Below, in pieces: positions 8,506 through 16,519 of a DNA stretch of 46,163 bases (the first letter of the stretch is position 1; each line of letters begins with the position of its first letter). Source of the stretch: Clostridium sp. Cult2. GTDB lineage: Bacteria; Bacillota; Clostridia; Tissierellales; Tepidimicrobiaceae. The notes under the pieces are model-generated. The model was not told where the DNA came from. It saw nothing but the letters and a program-made list of their open reading frames with translations, and did not search any database. The translations under genes and the position numbers were made by a program. The stretch is from the NCBI RefSeq assembly GCF_021655075.1, contig NZ_PPXX01000006.1, positions 1 to 46,163 on the forward strand. Reading direction: 5' to 3'.

Positions 8506-9381
8506 CTACTCTACCTGTTTTAATGAAAAATTACTAAAAGCCTCCTCAAAGTTTACCTTATCTCCGTTTAAAGTTAAACGTAAATTTCCATCTTCAAAAT
8601 AATAGATATTCTTTATCTTATTTTTGTTGTTTTCTAGCAGCTCAACAAGATTGTCTATTTCTAGTAGGCATTCATTTATATCCCTAATATTAGCTACTTC
8701 TCCTTTTAAGTTAATATAGTCCCTATAATCGCCTAATATAGTTTCATTATCTACATATTCTACTCTCATATATAATCTTGGATATTGACCTATTTTGCTC
8801 CTTGTAGCTAGATTAGGAATAGCATGTACCATAGATTTATCTAATAGAGCTAGGTCCTCCTCACTTAATCGAGTTTTGATTGCTCTATTCCCACTTACTA
8901 CTCCAGAAAATGCAATCAAAGAATATTTAACCCTATAGTCCTTACCTATTGTACCTTGATCTGTTTTTTCTCTAGATGCGAAATGAGACGTTATGCTGGC
9001 TTCTAAAAGTTCAACCTTATTCAATGAATATCCCCAGTTAAATTGCACTGGCCCTATAAATGTCTTATTATCGCCCTTCACTGTCATTGTAGCGCCAAAC
9101 ATCCTTACATCTGTTAAATTCTCTAATATCCAATCCTCCGAGGAATCTTTTAAATCCTTTATTCTTCTATCAGCTGTTACAGGTTTGTCATCAACCCTTC
9201 TAACAAAAATATCATGACCCTGCATAGCTAGATAATCCCTGATATATCTTTTCAATCTTAAGTCTGTAACTAAATTAATTTCCCTTTCATAGTCCATCCT
9301 AGGACGATTTTCTTCATCTGGATCCCCATTAGGATTTGTCAGCTTAGCATCATACAAGTATAATATTTCATTATTTGTCAT
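8506..9381 (-). CDS. cas7b: type I-B Cascade backbone Cas7 (Csh2 family)
   Basis: Cas7 forms the helical backbone that binds the crRNA spacer. The motif NPNGDPDEENRPR near residue 15 and the following DLRLKRYIRDYL are diagnostic of the Csh2 branch of Cas7. The length is 291 residues, as expected. I take the ATG at 9381, nine bases after AGGAGG. The upstream in-frame ATG at 9390 touches the ribosome binding site. The chosen start overlaps the end of cas8b by 11 bases, which suggests translational coupling. Confidence 0.96.
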   Translation of the reverse strand: MTNNEILYLYDAKLTNPNGDPDEENRPRMDYEREINLVTDLRLKRYIRDYLAMQGHDIFVRRVDDKPVTADRRIKDLKDSSEDWILENLTDVRMFGATMTVKGDNKTFIGPVQFNWGYSLNKVELLEASITSHFASREKTDQGTIGKDYRVKYSLIAFSGVVSGNRAIKTRLSEEDLALLDKSMVHAIPNLATRSKIGQYPRLYMRVEYVDNETILGDYRDYINLKGEVANIRDINECLLEIDNLVELLENNKNKIKNIYYFEDGNLRLTLNGDKVNFEEAFSNFSLKQVE

Positions 9382-11305
9382 TTGAACCATCCTCCTTTAA
9401 CATTGGTAATGTAGTAGCATAGGAATAACCGGATAACAAATAAAACAAGCTTTCATCTTTATTTAAGTTCCAACTATCAATATTTGAATCTAAAAGCCTT
9501 TTCATTTCAAAAAATGTAACTTCATTGAAACTACGGATTTTTTCTTGATTTAATTTATTGAATACATCGTTGACCAATCTTTTTATCTTTGATTTGTCTA
9601 TACCATTAAAGTTGATCTTGTTTAATATTGGTTTATTGCCTTCTCCTCCAGGTCTTTTGTATTGTTTATTTCCTATTTCGCCAATCAAATAGCCTAGTAA
9701 AAACATAGCCGTTTCCTGTTCGCCGTAGCCAACTTTTTCAATATATTTCTTTATATGATCTTTAACATTCAATGATGACACATCCAAACTCTTTCCCTCC
9801 TTTAGACAACCTAAATATTCAAGAAACTTAATATACATATTTGCCCTCATTATAAAAAATTCTAATCTTTCTTTATCAGGATTGATATTATAGGATTGTT
9901 TTTCAAATCTAATTATCTTTACGCATTGATTCAAATTATTAATTAGATGATTTTTGTTAAGATTTTTTCCCGTTAATACTGCATCATATGTTTCTAAAAC
10001 ATCTCTATATTTTGTAGCTTCTCCCTTGCTTTGTCTCACTGGGTTCATGTAATAAACCGTAGATAGTGTAATAGACCCACTAAACTTATGTCCTAAGATA
10101 CTAGTAAAATCAGCCATAGCATTATTTGATGCTAGCCTTATCTTCTCGAATATAGATGGGTTTACATCCTTGACTAATCTTTGGATTTTAGTAGCTTGTT
10201 GGCTACTTTTAAAAAATATAAAGTTTAATAGAAAATAACTATCTTCGTTCCTTAATTCTAAAGAACCTGCTATTTCATTTCTAAACTTTTCTATTCCCTC
10301 TGCTGATTTAACAGTATTAAAAGAGTTCATAATTTCCTTTGCTGCTATATTTAATTCCTCTTCATCTAATGGTTCCCCATATATAAACTGTGGAATAATA
10401 TAAACATCAAAGGTTGCAAGTTTTGTTCTCATATTATTTAAAATATAGTTTTCTCCTGCAAGATATTTAAACATGCAATCGGCGCACATTTGCATATTTT
10501 TATTATAATTTTTCTTATCAACATTGCTGGCAAATATTACTTGATTTGTTGTATAATATTTTATTTTCATTTTAGTCATATCTGAGGAGACATTTTCGTT
10601 AGTTCCACAAATATTACAGATTCCTCTATTTTTTGATTTTGACTTTTTTGTTTTGGATTTTTTTGCTTCAACTACCATGTTTTCATATTTTTTAATGTTG
10701 GCTAAGGGTTCTTCATTGACAAATATAGTATAAAGACCTATATCTCTAGGACTAATATTCATCTTCTCATTAAGGTAATTTTCAAACTCATTCTTAATTT
10801 TATCCAATAATTTTTTGCCTAAGTCTTTTTCGTTTTCCACATCATCTTTAATCTTCTGCAATAATTCGTCCATTGTTGTATCAATAATTCCTAATTTATT
10901 CAGATCTATAGCGTATCTATACTTAGGTCTCAATTTCTCTCCAAAATCTACATAAAAATTCTCAAAAATTTGCTTTATTTTTAAATTTAAGTCTTTACCA
11001 AAGTCAATATTAGTTAAATTATAAAAAGTTTCTGTAAGATGGTAATTACTAGATGTACTAGATGCATACCACTGGGGAGAATTAGGTCCATCTGCAGAAC
11101 CAACATATCTATACTTTTCAGCTGTTCTATTGTCCATCTCTTCACTTACGTCTATTTCCATACTCCCATTATTTGTATCAAATTTAAATTTTAGAACATT
11201 TAGCTGCTTATTTCTTCTTTCAGGTTGTAATTCAAGAATAAAATTTGAGATTAAATCATCGGATTTTAGTAATGCATCCCCTGCTTGTATTACTCCCTCT
11301 AACAT
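9371..11305 (-). CDS. cas8b: type I-B Cascade large subunit Cas8b (Csh1/TM1802 family)
   Basis: This 644-residue protein sits between cas6 and cas7. The large subunit recognises the PAM and recruits Cas3. A zinc-binding pair, CNIC (230-233) and CADC (274-277), together with the YNLTNIDFGKDL and RPKYRYAIDL segments, places it in the Csh1/TM1802 family. The region around 215-226 is a run of Lys and Ser, probably a flexible linker before the zinc finger. ATG at 11305 follows GAGGGGGGTG. The start is 15 bases after the cas6 stop. Subtype I-B rests on this protein plus Csh2-type Cas7. Confidence 0.94.
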   Translation of the reverse strand: MLEGVIQAGDALLKSDDLISNFILELQPERRNKQLNVLKFKFDTNNGSMEIDVSEEMDNRTAEKYRYVGSADGPNSPQWYASSTSSNYHLTETFYNLTNIDFGKDLNLKIKQIFENFYVDFGEKLRPKYRYAIDLNKLGIIDTTMDELLQKIKDDVENEKDLGKKLLDKIKNEFENYLNEKMNISPRDIGLYTIFVNEEPLANIKKYENMVVEAKKSKTKKSKSKNRGICNICGTNENVSSDMTKMKIKYYTTNQVIFASNVDKKNYNKNMQMCADCMFKYLAGENYILNNMRTKLATFDVYIIPQFIYGEPLDEEELNIAAKEIMNSFNTVKSAEGIEKFRNEIAGSLELRNEDSYFLLNFIFFKSSQQATKIQRLVKDVNPSIFEKIRLASNNAMADFTSILGHKFSGSITLSTVYYMNPVRQSKGEATKYRDVLETYDAVLTGKNLNKNHLINNLNQCVKIIRFEKQSYNINPDKERLEFFIMRANMYIKFLEYLGCLKEGKSLDVSSLNVKDHIKKYIEKVGYGEQETAMFLLGYLIGEIGNKQYKRPGGEGNKPILNKINFNGIDKSKIKRLVNDVFNKLNQEKIRSFNEVTFFEMKRLLDSNIDSWNLNKDESLFYLLSGYSYATTLPMLKEDGSNDK

Positions 11306-11320
11306 CTTCTCACCCCCCTC

Positions 11321-12061
11321 TTAAATTATTTTTACACATCCCAAACCTTGACTGTTTTTACTTCCTATCCCTGCTTCCACCCCCATTTGCAATAAGGGAA
11401 TAGGTCCCTTCATACGAAACTTTCCCATATAGCCTTTTATTATAAAACCTTTGTACTTAAGAATGGATAGCTTAGCATACCCTATAGGTTGTATGCTTAC
11501 ATCTTCATCTGGTGCATCTTTTAGATAAAAAGCCTTATATTTATTTTTTAGATTATTACTTATTATTTCAGAAAATTCTCTTTCCTCAGGGCTAAAGTAA
11601 TATGTAAACCTTTTTCCATCCTTTCTTAATAAAGTGCTATAAGTAGTTATAGGGGACAAAGTTTCGATTATTATCTCATCTTTATTCACAGTTTCCCTTT
11701 CAACTGCCAACTCTTTTGCTTCTAACCTATTATTTCCAAGTCTAATGGTTTTAGCAGATAATAAACTGTTTCCTATTGAATTACTAAACTCACTATAAGA
11801 TGAAGAAATAATTAATTTCACAGGGCCATTAAATTTTATTTGTTCTCTTTGTTTATCCAAATTAAATCTACCTAGTAATCTTGAAAATGTAAACAACTTA
11901 TAGGTTCTCTTTTCTTTCCGAAACCCTTCTTCGTGTAAAAATTCTGCTACTTCTTCATCCAATTGGCTGTATATCATTGCTTGGATCATATGGTTATAAT
12001 GAATAGGTAGTACGATTTCATCCTTTTTATCTATGGATTGGAAAGTTACAGTTTCCTTCAT
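11321..12061 (-). CDS. cas6: crRNA-processing endoribonuclease Cas6
   Basis: Cas6 cuts the repeat to release crRNAs carrying the ATTGAAAC handle. The 246-residue protein has the N-terminal LPIHYNHMIQAMIYS segment, with candidate catalytic histidines (His21, His24), and the C-terminal Gly-rich loop EAGIGSKNSQGLGCV that is the Cas6 signature. I use ATG at 12061, six bases after GGAGGT. A TTG one codon upstream is too close to the ribosome binding site. It is the first gene of the cas operon. Confidence 0.95.
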   Translation of the reverse strand: MKETVTFQSIDKKDEIVLPIHYNHMIQAMIYSQLDEEVAEFLHEEGFRKEKRTYKLFTFSRLLGRFNLDKQREQIKFNGPVKLIISSSYSEFSNSIGNSLLSAKTIRLGNNRLEAKELAVERETVNKDEIIIETLSPITTYSTLLRKDGKRFTYYFSPEEREFSEIISNNLKNKYKAFYLKDAPDEDVSIQPIGYAKLSILKYKGFIIKGYMGKFRMKGPIPLLQMGVEAGIGSKNSQGLGCVKII

Positions 12062-12318
12062 CAAATTACCTCCAATTTAAACCTTTTAATAATAGCAGAT
12101 TAATGTTAATTCAACTTCTATCTGTAATAATAATACTTTATACTAATATTAATTCTACATAATTTCCATTAACCCTTCTTTTTCCCATAATTTATGTAAA
12201 ATTTATCAAATTATTATACAATAATCGTCTAATACTTAGTTAATATCTGTAAATTTTATTTACATCTATTAACAAATCATATAAACTATAAATAATACAC
12301 ATATTGGAAGGTGATAAT
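12062..12318. other. divergent intergenic region between cas6 and the aminopeptidase gene
   Basis: About 255 bases of very AT-rich DNA must hold the promoters of the cas operon (minus) and of the aminopeptidase gene (plus). I see only weak candidates. On the minus strand there is an extended -10-like TGCTATTAT near 12090-12100 with TTGAAT only 14 bases upstream. On the plus strand there are several TATAAA-like boxes at 12280-12295. No operator stands out. Confidence 0.4.
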
Positions 12319-13554
12319 ATGAAAAACTTTAATGAAACATTAGAACAATATGCAAGGCTTTGCGTGGAAGTAGGTATTAATCTTCAAAAGGGGCAACCAT
12401 TGGTAATTAACGCTCCCGTTGAAGGAGCTGAATTTGTTCGACTAGTAGCTAAACATGCCTATGAAATTGGAGCTAAACAAGTCCATGTTAACTGGAATGA
12501 TGAAGCTCTAACTAAGATGAAATATGAAAATGCCCCTATGGAAGTGTTTGAAAACTTTCCTAAATGGTATGCCAATGGTTTAGAAGAATTTGCAGAAGAT
12601 GGAGCAGGTTTTTTGTCCATATATTCAGAAGACCCAGAATTACTTAAAGAAATAGATTCTAAAAAAATTGCTGCTCACAATAAATCTTCCTCTATGGCTT
12701 TAAAGGGATTTATGAAATATACAATGAACGATATAAATTCTTGGTGTGTAGTTTCTATTCCAACTAAAGGCTGGGCCAAAAAGGTTTTCCCTGATGTTAC
12801 AGAAGAAGAAGCTATGGAAAAACTTTGGGAAGCAATATTTAAAGCTACTCGTATGGATTTGGAAGACCCAGTTAAAGCTTGGGAAGACCATCTTAAAAAT
12901 CTTGAAGCTAAGGTTAAGTTTTTAAACGAAAAGAAGTTTGAAAAACTATATTACAAATCTTGCAATGGTACAGATTTAGAAGTTCAACTACCAGAAGGCC
13001 ATATATGGGCTGGTGGAGGAGGCAAAAACTCAAAAGGAGTTTTCTTTGTAGCTAATATGCCAACGGAAGAAGTCTTTACAATGCCATTGAAAACTGGTGT
13101 TAATGGAGTAGTCCATAGTACAAAACCATTGAACTATGGTGGAAATTTAATCGATAATTTCAAATTAACTTTTAAAGATGGAAAAGTAGTGGATTTTGAA
13201 GCTGAGAAAGGCTACGAAATTTTAAAGGACCTATTTGCTTTAGATGAAGGTGCTCAACACTTAGGGGAAGTAGCTTTGGTACCTTATAATTCTCCAATAT
13301 CCCAATCTAATACTATATTCTTGAATACATTGTTTGATGAAAATGCTTCTTGTCATTTTGCCTTAGGTAAGGCTTATCCAACTAATCTCAAAGGTGGAGA
13401 AAATATGACTGATGAAGAGTTAGAAAAGGCAGGAGTTAACGATTCTTTGACTCATGTGGATTTTATGGTTGGTTCAAAGGATTTAAATATTGTTGGAGAA
13501 ACTAAAGATGGAGAAAAGGTTCAAATATTTGAAAATGGTAACTGGGCTTTTTAA
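12319..13554 (+). CDS. aminopeptidase, M29 family (AmpS/PepS type)
   Basis: This 411-residue cytoplasmic metallo-aminopeptidase removes N-terminal residues from peptides. The C-terminal half carries the M29 metal-site pattern: GEVALV (Glu ligand), CHFALGKAYP (His and the following Tyr) and THVDFMVG (His and Asp). The N-terminus (YARLCVEVGINLQKGQPLVINAP) is typical of the family. I start at ATG 12319, after GGAAGGTGATA, not at the in-frame TTG 15 bases upstream, which overlaps the ribosome binding site. It is monocistronic, ending at a strong bidirectional terminator. Confidence 0.93.
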   Translation: MKNFNETLEQYARLCVEVGINLQKGQPLVINAPVEGAEFVRLVAKHAYEIGAKQVHVNWNDEALTKMKYENAPMEVFENFPKWYANGLEEFAEDGAGFLSIYSEDPELLKEIDSKKIAAHNKSSSMALKGFMKYTMNDINSWCVVSIPTKGWAKKVFPDVTEEEAMEKLWEAIFKATRMDLEDPVKAWEDHLKNLEAKVKFLNEKKFEKLYYKSCNGTDLEVQLPEGHIWAGGGGKNSKGVFFVANMPTEEVFTMPLKTGVNGVVHSTKPLNYGGNLIDNFKLTFKDGKVVDFEAEKGYEILKDLFALDEGAQHLGEVALVPYNSPISQSNTIFLNTLFDENASCHFALGKAYPTNLKGGENMTDEELEKAGVNDSLTHVDFMVGSKDLNIVGETKDGEKVQIFENGNWAF

Positions 13555-13560
13555 ATAATA

Positions 13561-13590
13561 AAAGTAGCGGAAATTCACCGCTACTTTTTA
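13561..13590. terminator. bidirectional intrinsic terminator
   Basis: A perfect 10-bp stem (AAAGTAGCGG at 13561-13570, complement at 13578-13587) has a 7-nt loop and A/T tracts on both sides. It lies between the convergent aminopeptidase and ECF S-component genes and can serve both. Confidence 0.9.
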
Positions 13591-14079
13591 ATTAAATGCA
13601 TTAGTTCTTTTTAATGCTGTATATAGTACTACAGAGGTTATTGCTCCTAACAATCCTTGCATAATATTTCCTGGAATAGAGGCTATAGCTCCTTTACCAT
13701 ACATAAATATCTCTGGGATAAAATATCCAAAAGCCATAAATATTCCCCCTATTGATGTAGCAATTATTGGTTTTTCTTTTCCTACCTTTGTTTCCAATAA
13801 GCTTCCTGCTATATATCCTTCTAATCCTTTCACTATAAATGTAATAGGTGCATAATGAGTATATCCTAGCAATAAATCCGCCATAGCTGAACCAAATCCG
13901 CCTACAATAAATCCACCCTTCTTACCTAAAGTTAGAGCTGCTAAAAACACAACCATATCCCCTAAATTTAAATACCCTTCTGTGCCAACAGTAGGTATAT
14001 GGATAACCATGGTCATTATAGTTGTTAAAGCTATGAGTACTGCATATCTTACTAATAATTTCAAATTATTCTTTTCCAT
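13588..14079 (-). CDS. ECF transporter substrate-binding (S) component, substrate unknown
   Basis: This 163-residue protein has five to six hydrophobic segments. The motif GYLNLGDMVVFLAALTLG, followed by GGFIVGGFGSAMADLLLGY, is typical of small vitamin-type S components of energy-coupling factor transporters. Such S components capture a vitamin or metabolite and work with shared EcfA, EcfA' and EcfT, which are not in this window. No metabolic neighbour points to a substrate. ATG at 14079 follows AAGGGGGG. A promoter with repeated heptamers lies upstream (14137-14182). Confidence 0.85.
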   Translation of the reverse strand: MEKNNLKLLVRYAVLIALTTIMTMVIHIPTVGTEGYLNLGDMVVFLAALTLGKKGGFIVGGFGSAMADLLLGYTHYAPITFIVKGLEGYIAGSLLETKVGKEKPIIATSIGGIFMAFGYFIPEIFMYGKGAIASIPGNIMQGLLGAITSVVLYTALKRTNAFN

Positions 14080-14136
14080 AATATAGACCCCCCTTATAAA
14101 CTAGATTATGTATGGATACAGTTATGCTTATTTGCC

Positions 14137-14182
14137 TAAGTGTATCTATTTATATAATAACACTTAAATCACACTTATTCAA
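14137..14182 (-). promoter_or_regulatory. promoter with repeated ACACTTA heptamers before the ECF S-component gene
   Basis: The minus strand reads TTGAAT (14182-14177), 17 bases, then TATTAT (14159-14154). The plus strand has ACACTTA at 14160-14166 and 14171-14177 and the inverted copy TAAGTGT at 14137-14143, so the copies surround the -10 box and touch the -35. That is the layout of a repressor operator. About 70 bases of transcribed leader follow; I recognise no riboswitch in it. Confidence 0.6.
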
Positions 14183-14200
14183 TACTTTTTATATTTTTGT

Positions 14201-14251
14201 AAAAAATAATCCAGACCTAGAAGTCACCTATTGACATTTTCTAGTCTGGAT
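14201..14251 (-). terminator. terminator of the MATE gene
   Basis: The arms ATCCAGACCTAGAA (14209-14222) and TTCTAGTCTGGAT (14239-14251) pair with a single bulge. On the minus strand they are followed by TTATTTTTTAC. The structure sits just past the MATE stop codon at 14259. Confidence 0.85.
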
Positions 14252-14258
14252 AATGTTT

Positions 14259-15569
14259 TTACATAGTTTCATAATGTAATTGCTTTTTTAAACGTTTTTG
14301 TTTATTTTCCTCTACCTTAACATCTAAATTCCCAAATGCTTTCTTCATTAAAAATATTGAAGATACACTTGATATTAAATCTGCTATAGGATAGGACAAC
14401 CAAACTCCTAATGCACCTAAATCAAGTATTTTAACTAATATTAAAGATACAGGTAACATTACTATTATCTGTCTAAATATAGATACTAAAAATGATGTTT
14501 TAGCTCTTCCTAAGGATTGATAATAATATATGGTTACATAATAAATGCTTAGTAATGGAAATACTGTTACCATGACCCTAAAAGCCTTAGCGGATTCCAC
14601 AACTAAGTAGGGTTCTTTTACAAATAATGAAATTATCGCTTTAGAAAAAGTTATGGCAATTAGCCATAAAACCGTTGAAGTAATTAAGGCAAAAATCATA
14701 GTTTCTTTAACCACTTTTTTTAATCTTTTATAGCTTTTAGCCCCTAAATTATAGGCTGCTATAGGTTGCATGGCTGAACTGATGCCCAGCATAGTAATAA
14801 ACATAAACATGGACACTTTTGATATAACCCCTAGTATAATTACTCCTGTATCTCCTACATGGTTTAGTAATAGATTGTTGAGTATAGCAAGGAGTATACC
14901 GTCTTCTGCTTCTACAATAAAAGCTGAAAAACCTACTCCTATTATTCCTAGGCCTATTTCTTTTTTCAATTGAAATCCTAGGGATAAGTTAAAAGTATCT
15001 TTTATCTTCTTAAATTTGCATGCAGAATATAAAAATGCTATAAATTGTGAAACTACAGTTGCAATTGCTGCTCCTTTCACTCCATAGGATAAGCCTACAA
15101 CCAAAATATAATCAATAATAATATTTAGTGTAGCTCCTAAGGTTGTACTTATTAATGTTACCTTCCTATTTCCTAAGGACATCATTATATAGTTCATTAC
15201 AGTAGTCAAACATATAAATAAACTACCAAATATAATAATAGATAGGTAATCATGAGCATAAGGTAATATATTTTCACTAGCTCCTAACATGGTCAATATA
15301 TTATCCCTAAATAAATATGTGAAAACCATTAAAGGTATTATTATTACAAAAGCTAATGTTATACCATTTTTTATAACATTAATAATAGCCTTTTTATTCT
15401 TTTCTCCATTTTTTCTAGCTACAGAAGTGGACGAACCTATAGCTAACATCATACTAATAGCTGCTACTATCCTTTGAATGGGAAAAACTACTACTAAAGC
15501 CCCTATTCCATTACCTCCAATAACCCTACCTACAAATATGGTATCCACCATATTATATAACTCTGCCAC
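14259..15569 (-). CDS. MATE family multidrug/cation exporter, probable frameshift at the start
   Basis: This is an inner-membrane antiporter of the MATE family, with about 12 hydrophobic segments and the family motif AELYNMVDTIFVGRVIG at the visible N-terminus. The longest open frame begins with GTG at 15569 and lacks the first part of helix 1. In the same frame upstream, bases 15649-15570 encode NDKLFAEGKVGKVLLKF and SIPAIISLL, a normal MATE N-terminus. An ATG with a perfect AGGAGG lies at 15655, but it is out of frame by one base: ATG GGG TAA. One extra G in the G run would give MGVNDKLFAEG. Either the gene is switched off, the run varies in length, or the read lost a base. Confidence 0.85.
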   Translation of the reverse strand: MAELYNMVDTIFVGRVIGGNGIGALVVVFPIQRIVAAISMMLAIGSSTSVARKNGEKNKKAIINVIKNGITLAFVIIIPLMVFTYLFRDNILTMLGASENILPYAHDYLSIIIFGSLFICLTTVMNYIMMSLGNRKVTLISTTLGATLNIIIDYILVVGLSYGVKGAAIATVVSQFIAFLYSACKFKKIKDTFNLSLGFQLKKEIGLGIIGVGFSAFIVEAEDGILLAILNNLLLNHVGDTGVIILGVISKVSMFMFITMLGISSAMQPIAAYNLGAKSYKRLKKVVKETMIFALITSTVLWLIAITFSKAIISLFVKEPYLVVESAKAFRVMVTVFPLLSIYYVTIYYYQSLGRAKTSFLVSIFRQIIVMLPVSLILVKILDLGALGVWLSYPIADLISSVSSIFLMKKAFGNLDVKVEENKQKRLKKQLHYETM

Positions 15570-15649
15570 TAACAGGGAGATTATAGCTGGTATTGAAAAC
15601 TTTAATAAAACTTTTCCTACTTTCCCTTCTGCAAATAATTTATCATTTA

Positions 15650-15712
15650 CCCCATAAAAAAACCTCCTGTATATTATGTCACATATAATATGTTAACATA
15701 TAGGGAGGTTTT
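15650..15712 (-). terminator. hairpin that ends the hemerythrin transcript and covers the MATE ribosome binding site
   Basis: On the minus strand AAAAAAACCTCC pairs with GGAGGTTTTTTT about 35 bases later. This forms an intrinsic terminator for the upstream hemerythrin gene. The 3' arm is also the Shine-Dalgarno sequence of the MATE gene (ATG 15655). An inner AT-rich dyad (TATTATGT and its near-inverse ACATATAATA) lies in the loop. Termination and ribosome access are therefore linked in one structure. Confidence 0.65.
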
Positions 15713-15724
15713 TTTCATCATAGA

Positions 15725-16138
15725 TTAATATATTCCCTTATTATTTAGAAATTCCTTATATTCCATATCCGTTTTTAATATATGATTCTCTATCCAGTTT
15801 GCAACAAATATGATTAAATCCATTCCTATTTTCTTCTGCCTTTCGTCTATTTCTTCTTCATCTATGGATTTTACTTTCGAAATAAAGGAATCATGTTGTC
15901 TTTTATGTTGCTGAAGTTTAGGGTATCCATTATCTTTCATCATTTTTTCTTCAAAGCTAAAATGGTAAACTGCATAATCCATCAATTTGTGTCGGCCTTC
16001 AAGTATTTCATCATATCTATCTATGCCATCTTTAATAGAAACAATTTCATAAAGGTAATTACCTATTCTGAATAACTCTTTATGTTGTTCATCTATATCA
16101 TTTATATTCACGCTAAAATCTTCTTTCCATTTAAACAT
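15725..16138 (-). CDS. bacteriohemerythrin
   Basis: This four-helix-bundle di-iron protein of about 137 residues binds O2 and probably serves in oxygen sensing or scavenging in an anaerobe. The ligand pattern is complete: DEQHKELF, YHFSFEEKMM, HKRQHDSF and NWIENHILKTDMEY. I prefer ATG 16138, eight bases after AAAGGA. The ATG three codons upstream (16147) overlaps the ribosome binding site. No other oxygen-defence gene is adjacent. Confidence 0.93.
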   Translation of the reverse strand: MFKWKEDFSVNINDIDEQHKELFRIGNYLYEIVSIKDGIDRYDEILEGRHKLMDYAVYHFSFEEKMMKDNGYPKLQQHKRQHDSFISKVKSIDEEEIDERQKKIGMDLIIFVANWIENHILKTDMEYKEFLNNKGIY

Positions 16139-16180
16139 ATATCTCATCCTTTCAAGAATCTATCTTAGCTAAGCTTTTCT

Positions 16181-16507
16181 CTATTTTTCAAACTCTCTTC
16201 TATGATGCAACCCAACTAAGTTATATACAGGTAAAGTAAATATAATACCTGTTCCAGGTTCTTTAAGCCTTCCCGCTTCAATTATTGTATCATATATAGG
16301 TTTATATTTGTCTTCTTCACTTAATACGATAATAATCTCCTTTGAAGCTTCAATATGTATATTTAAGAATTTCATTACTTCACTTTCTCCTGTACCTCTT
16401 CCATATATAATGGTAGCTCCTTTAGCCCCTGATTTTTTTGCTTTATCAACTATCTTGTCTGCTTTTCCTCTTTCAACAATAGCAACTATACATTTAACTT
16501 CATCCAT
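16181..16507 (-). CDS. P-II-like signalling protein
   Basis: This 108-residue protein has the P-II fold pattern: an N-terminal strand-helix (KCIVAIVERGKADKIVDKAKKSG), a glycine-rich loop (ATIIYGRGTGESE) where the T-loop would be, and a C-terminal ferredoxin-like half. It lacks the GlnB T-loop Tyr, so it is not a classical nitrogen GlnB or GlnK. It begins 12 bases after the DUF1538 membrane gene, which suggests that it binds and gates that membrane partner in response to a small molecule. The effector is unknown. Confidence 0.8.
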   Translation of the reverse strand: MDEVKCIVAIVERGKADKIVDKAKKSGAKGATIIYGRGTGESEVMKFLNIHIEASKEIIIVLSEEDKYKPIYDTIIEAGRLKEPGTGIIFTLPVYNLVGLHHRREFEK

Positions 16508-16519
16508 AAATATCCCTCC

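Noticed and set aside
12062-12318. Cas operon promoter with a proper -35
   Set aside because: The best -10-like boxes have no -35 at 16-18 bases, so no confident promoter is claimed.
14080-14150. Possible riboswitch in the leader of the ECF S-component gene
   Set aside because: The leader is only about 70 bases. GATACA/TGTATC gives one short stem, and I recognise no conserved aptamer core.
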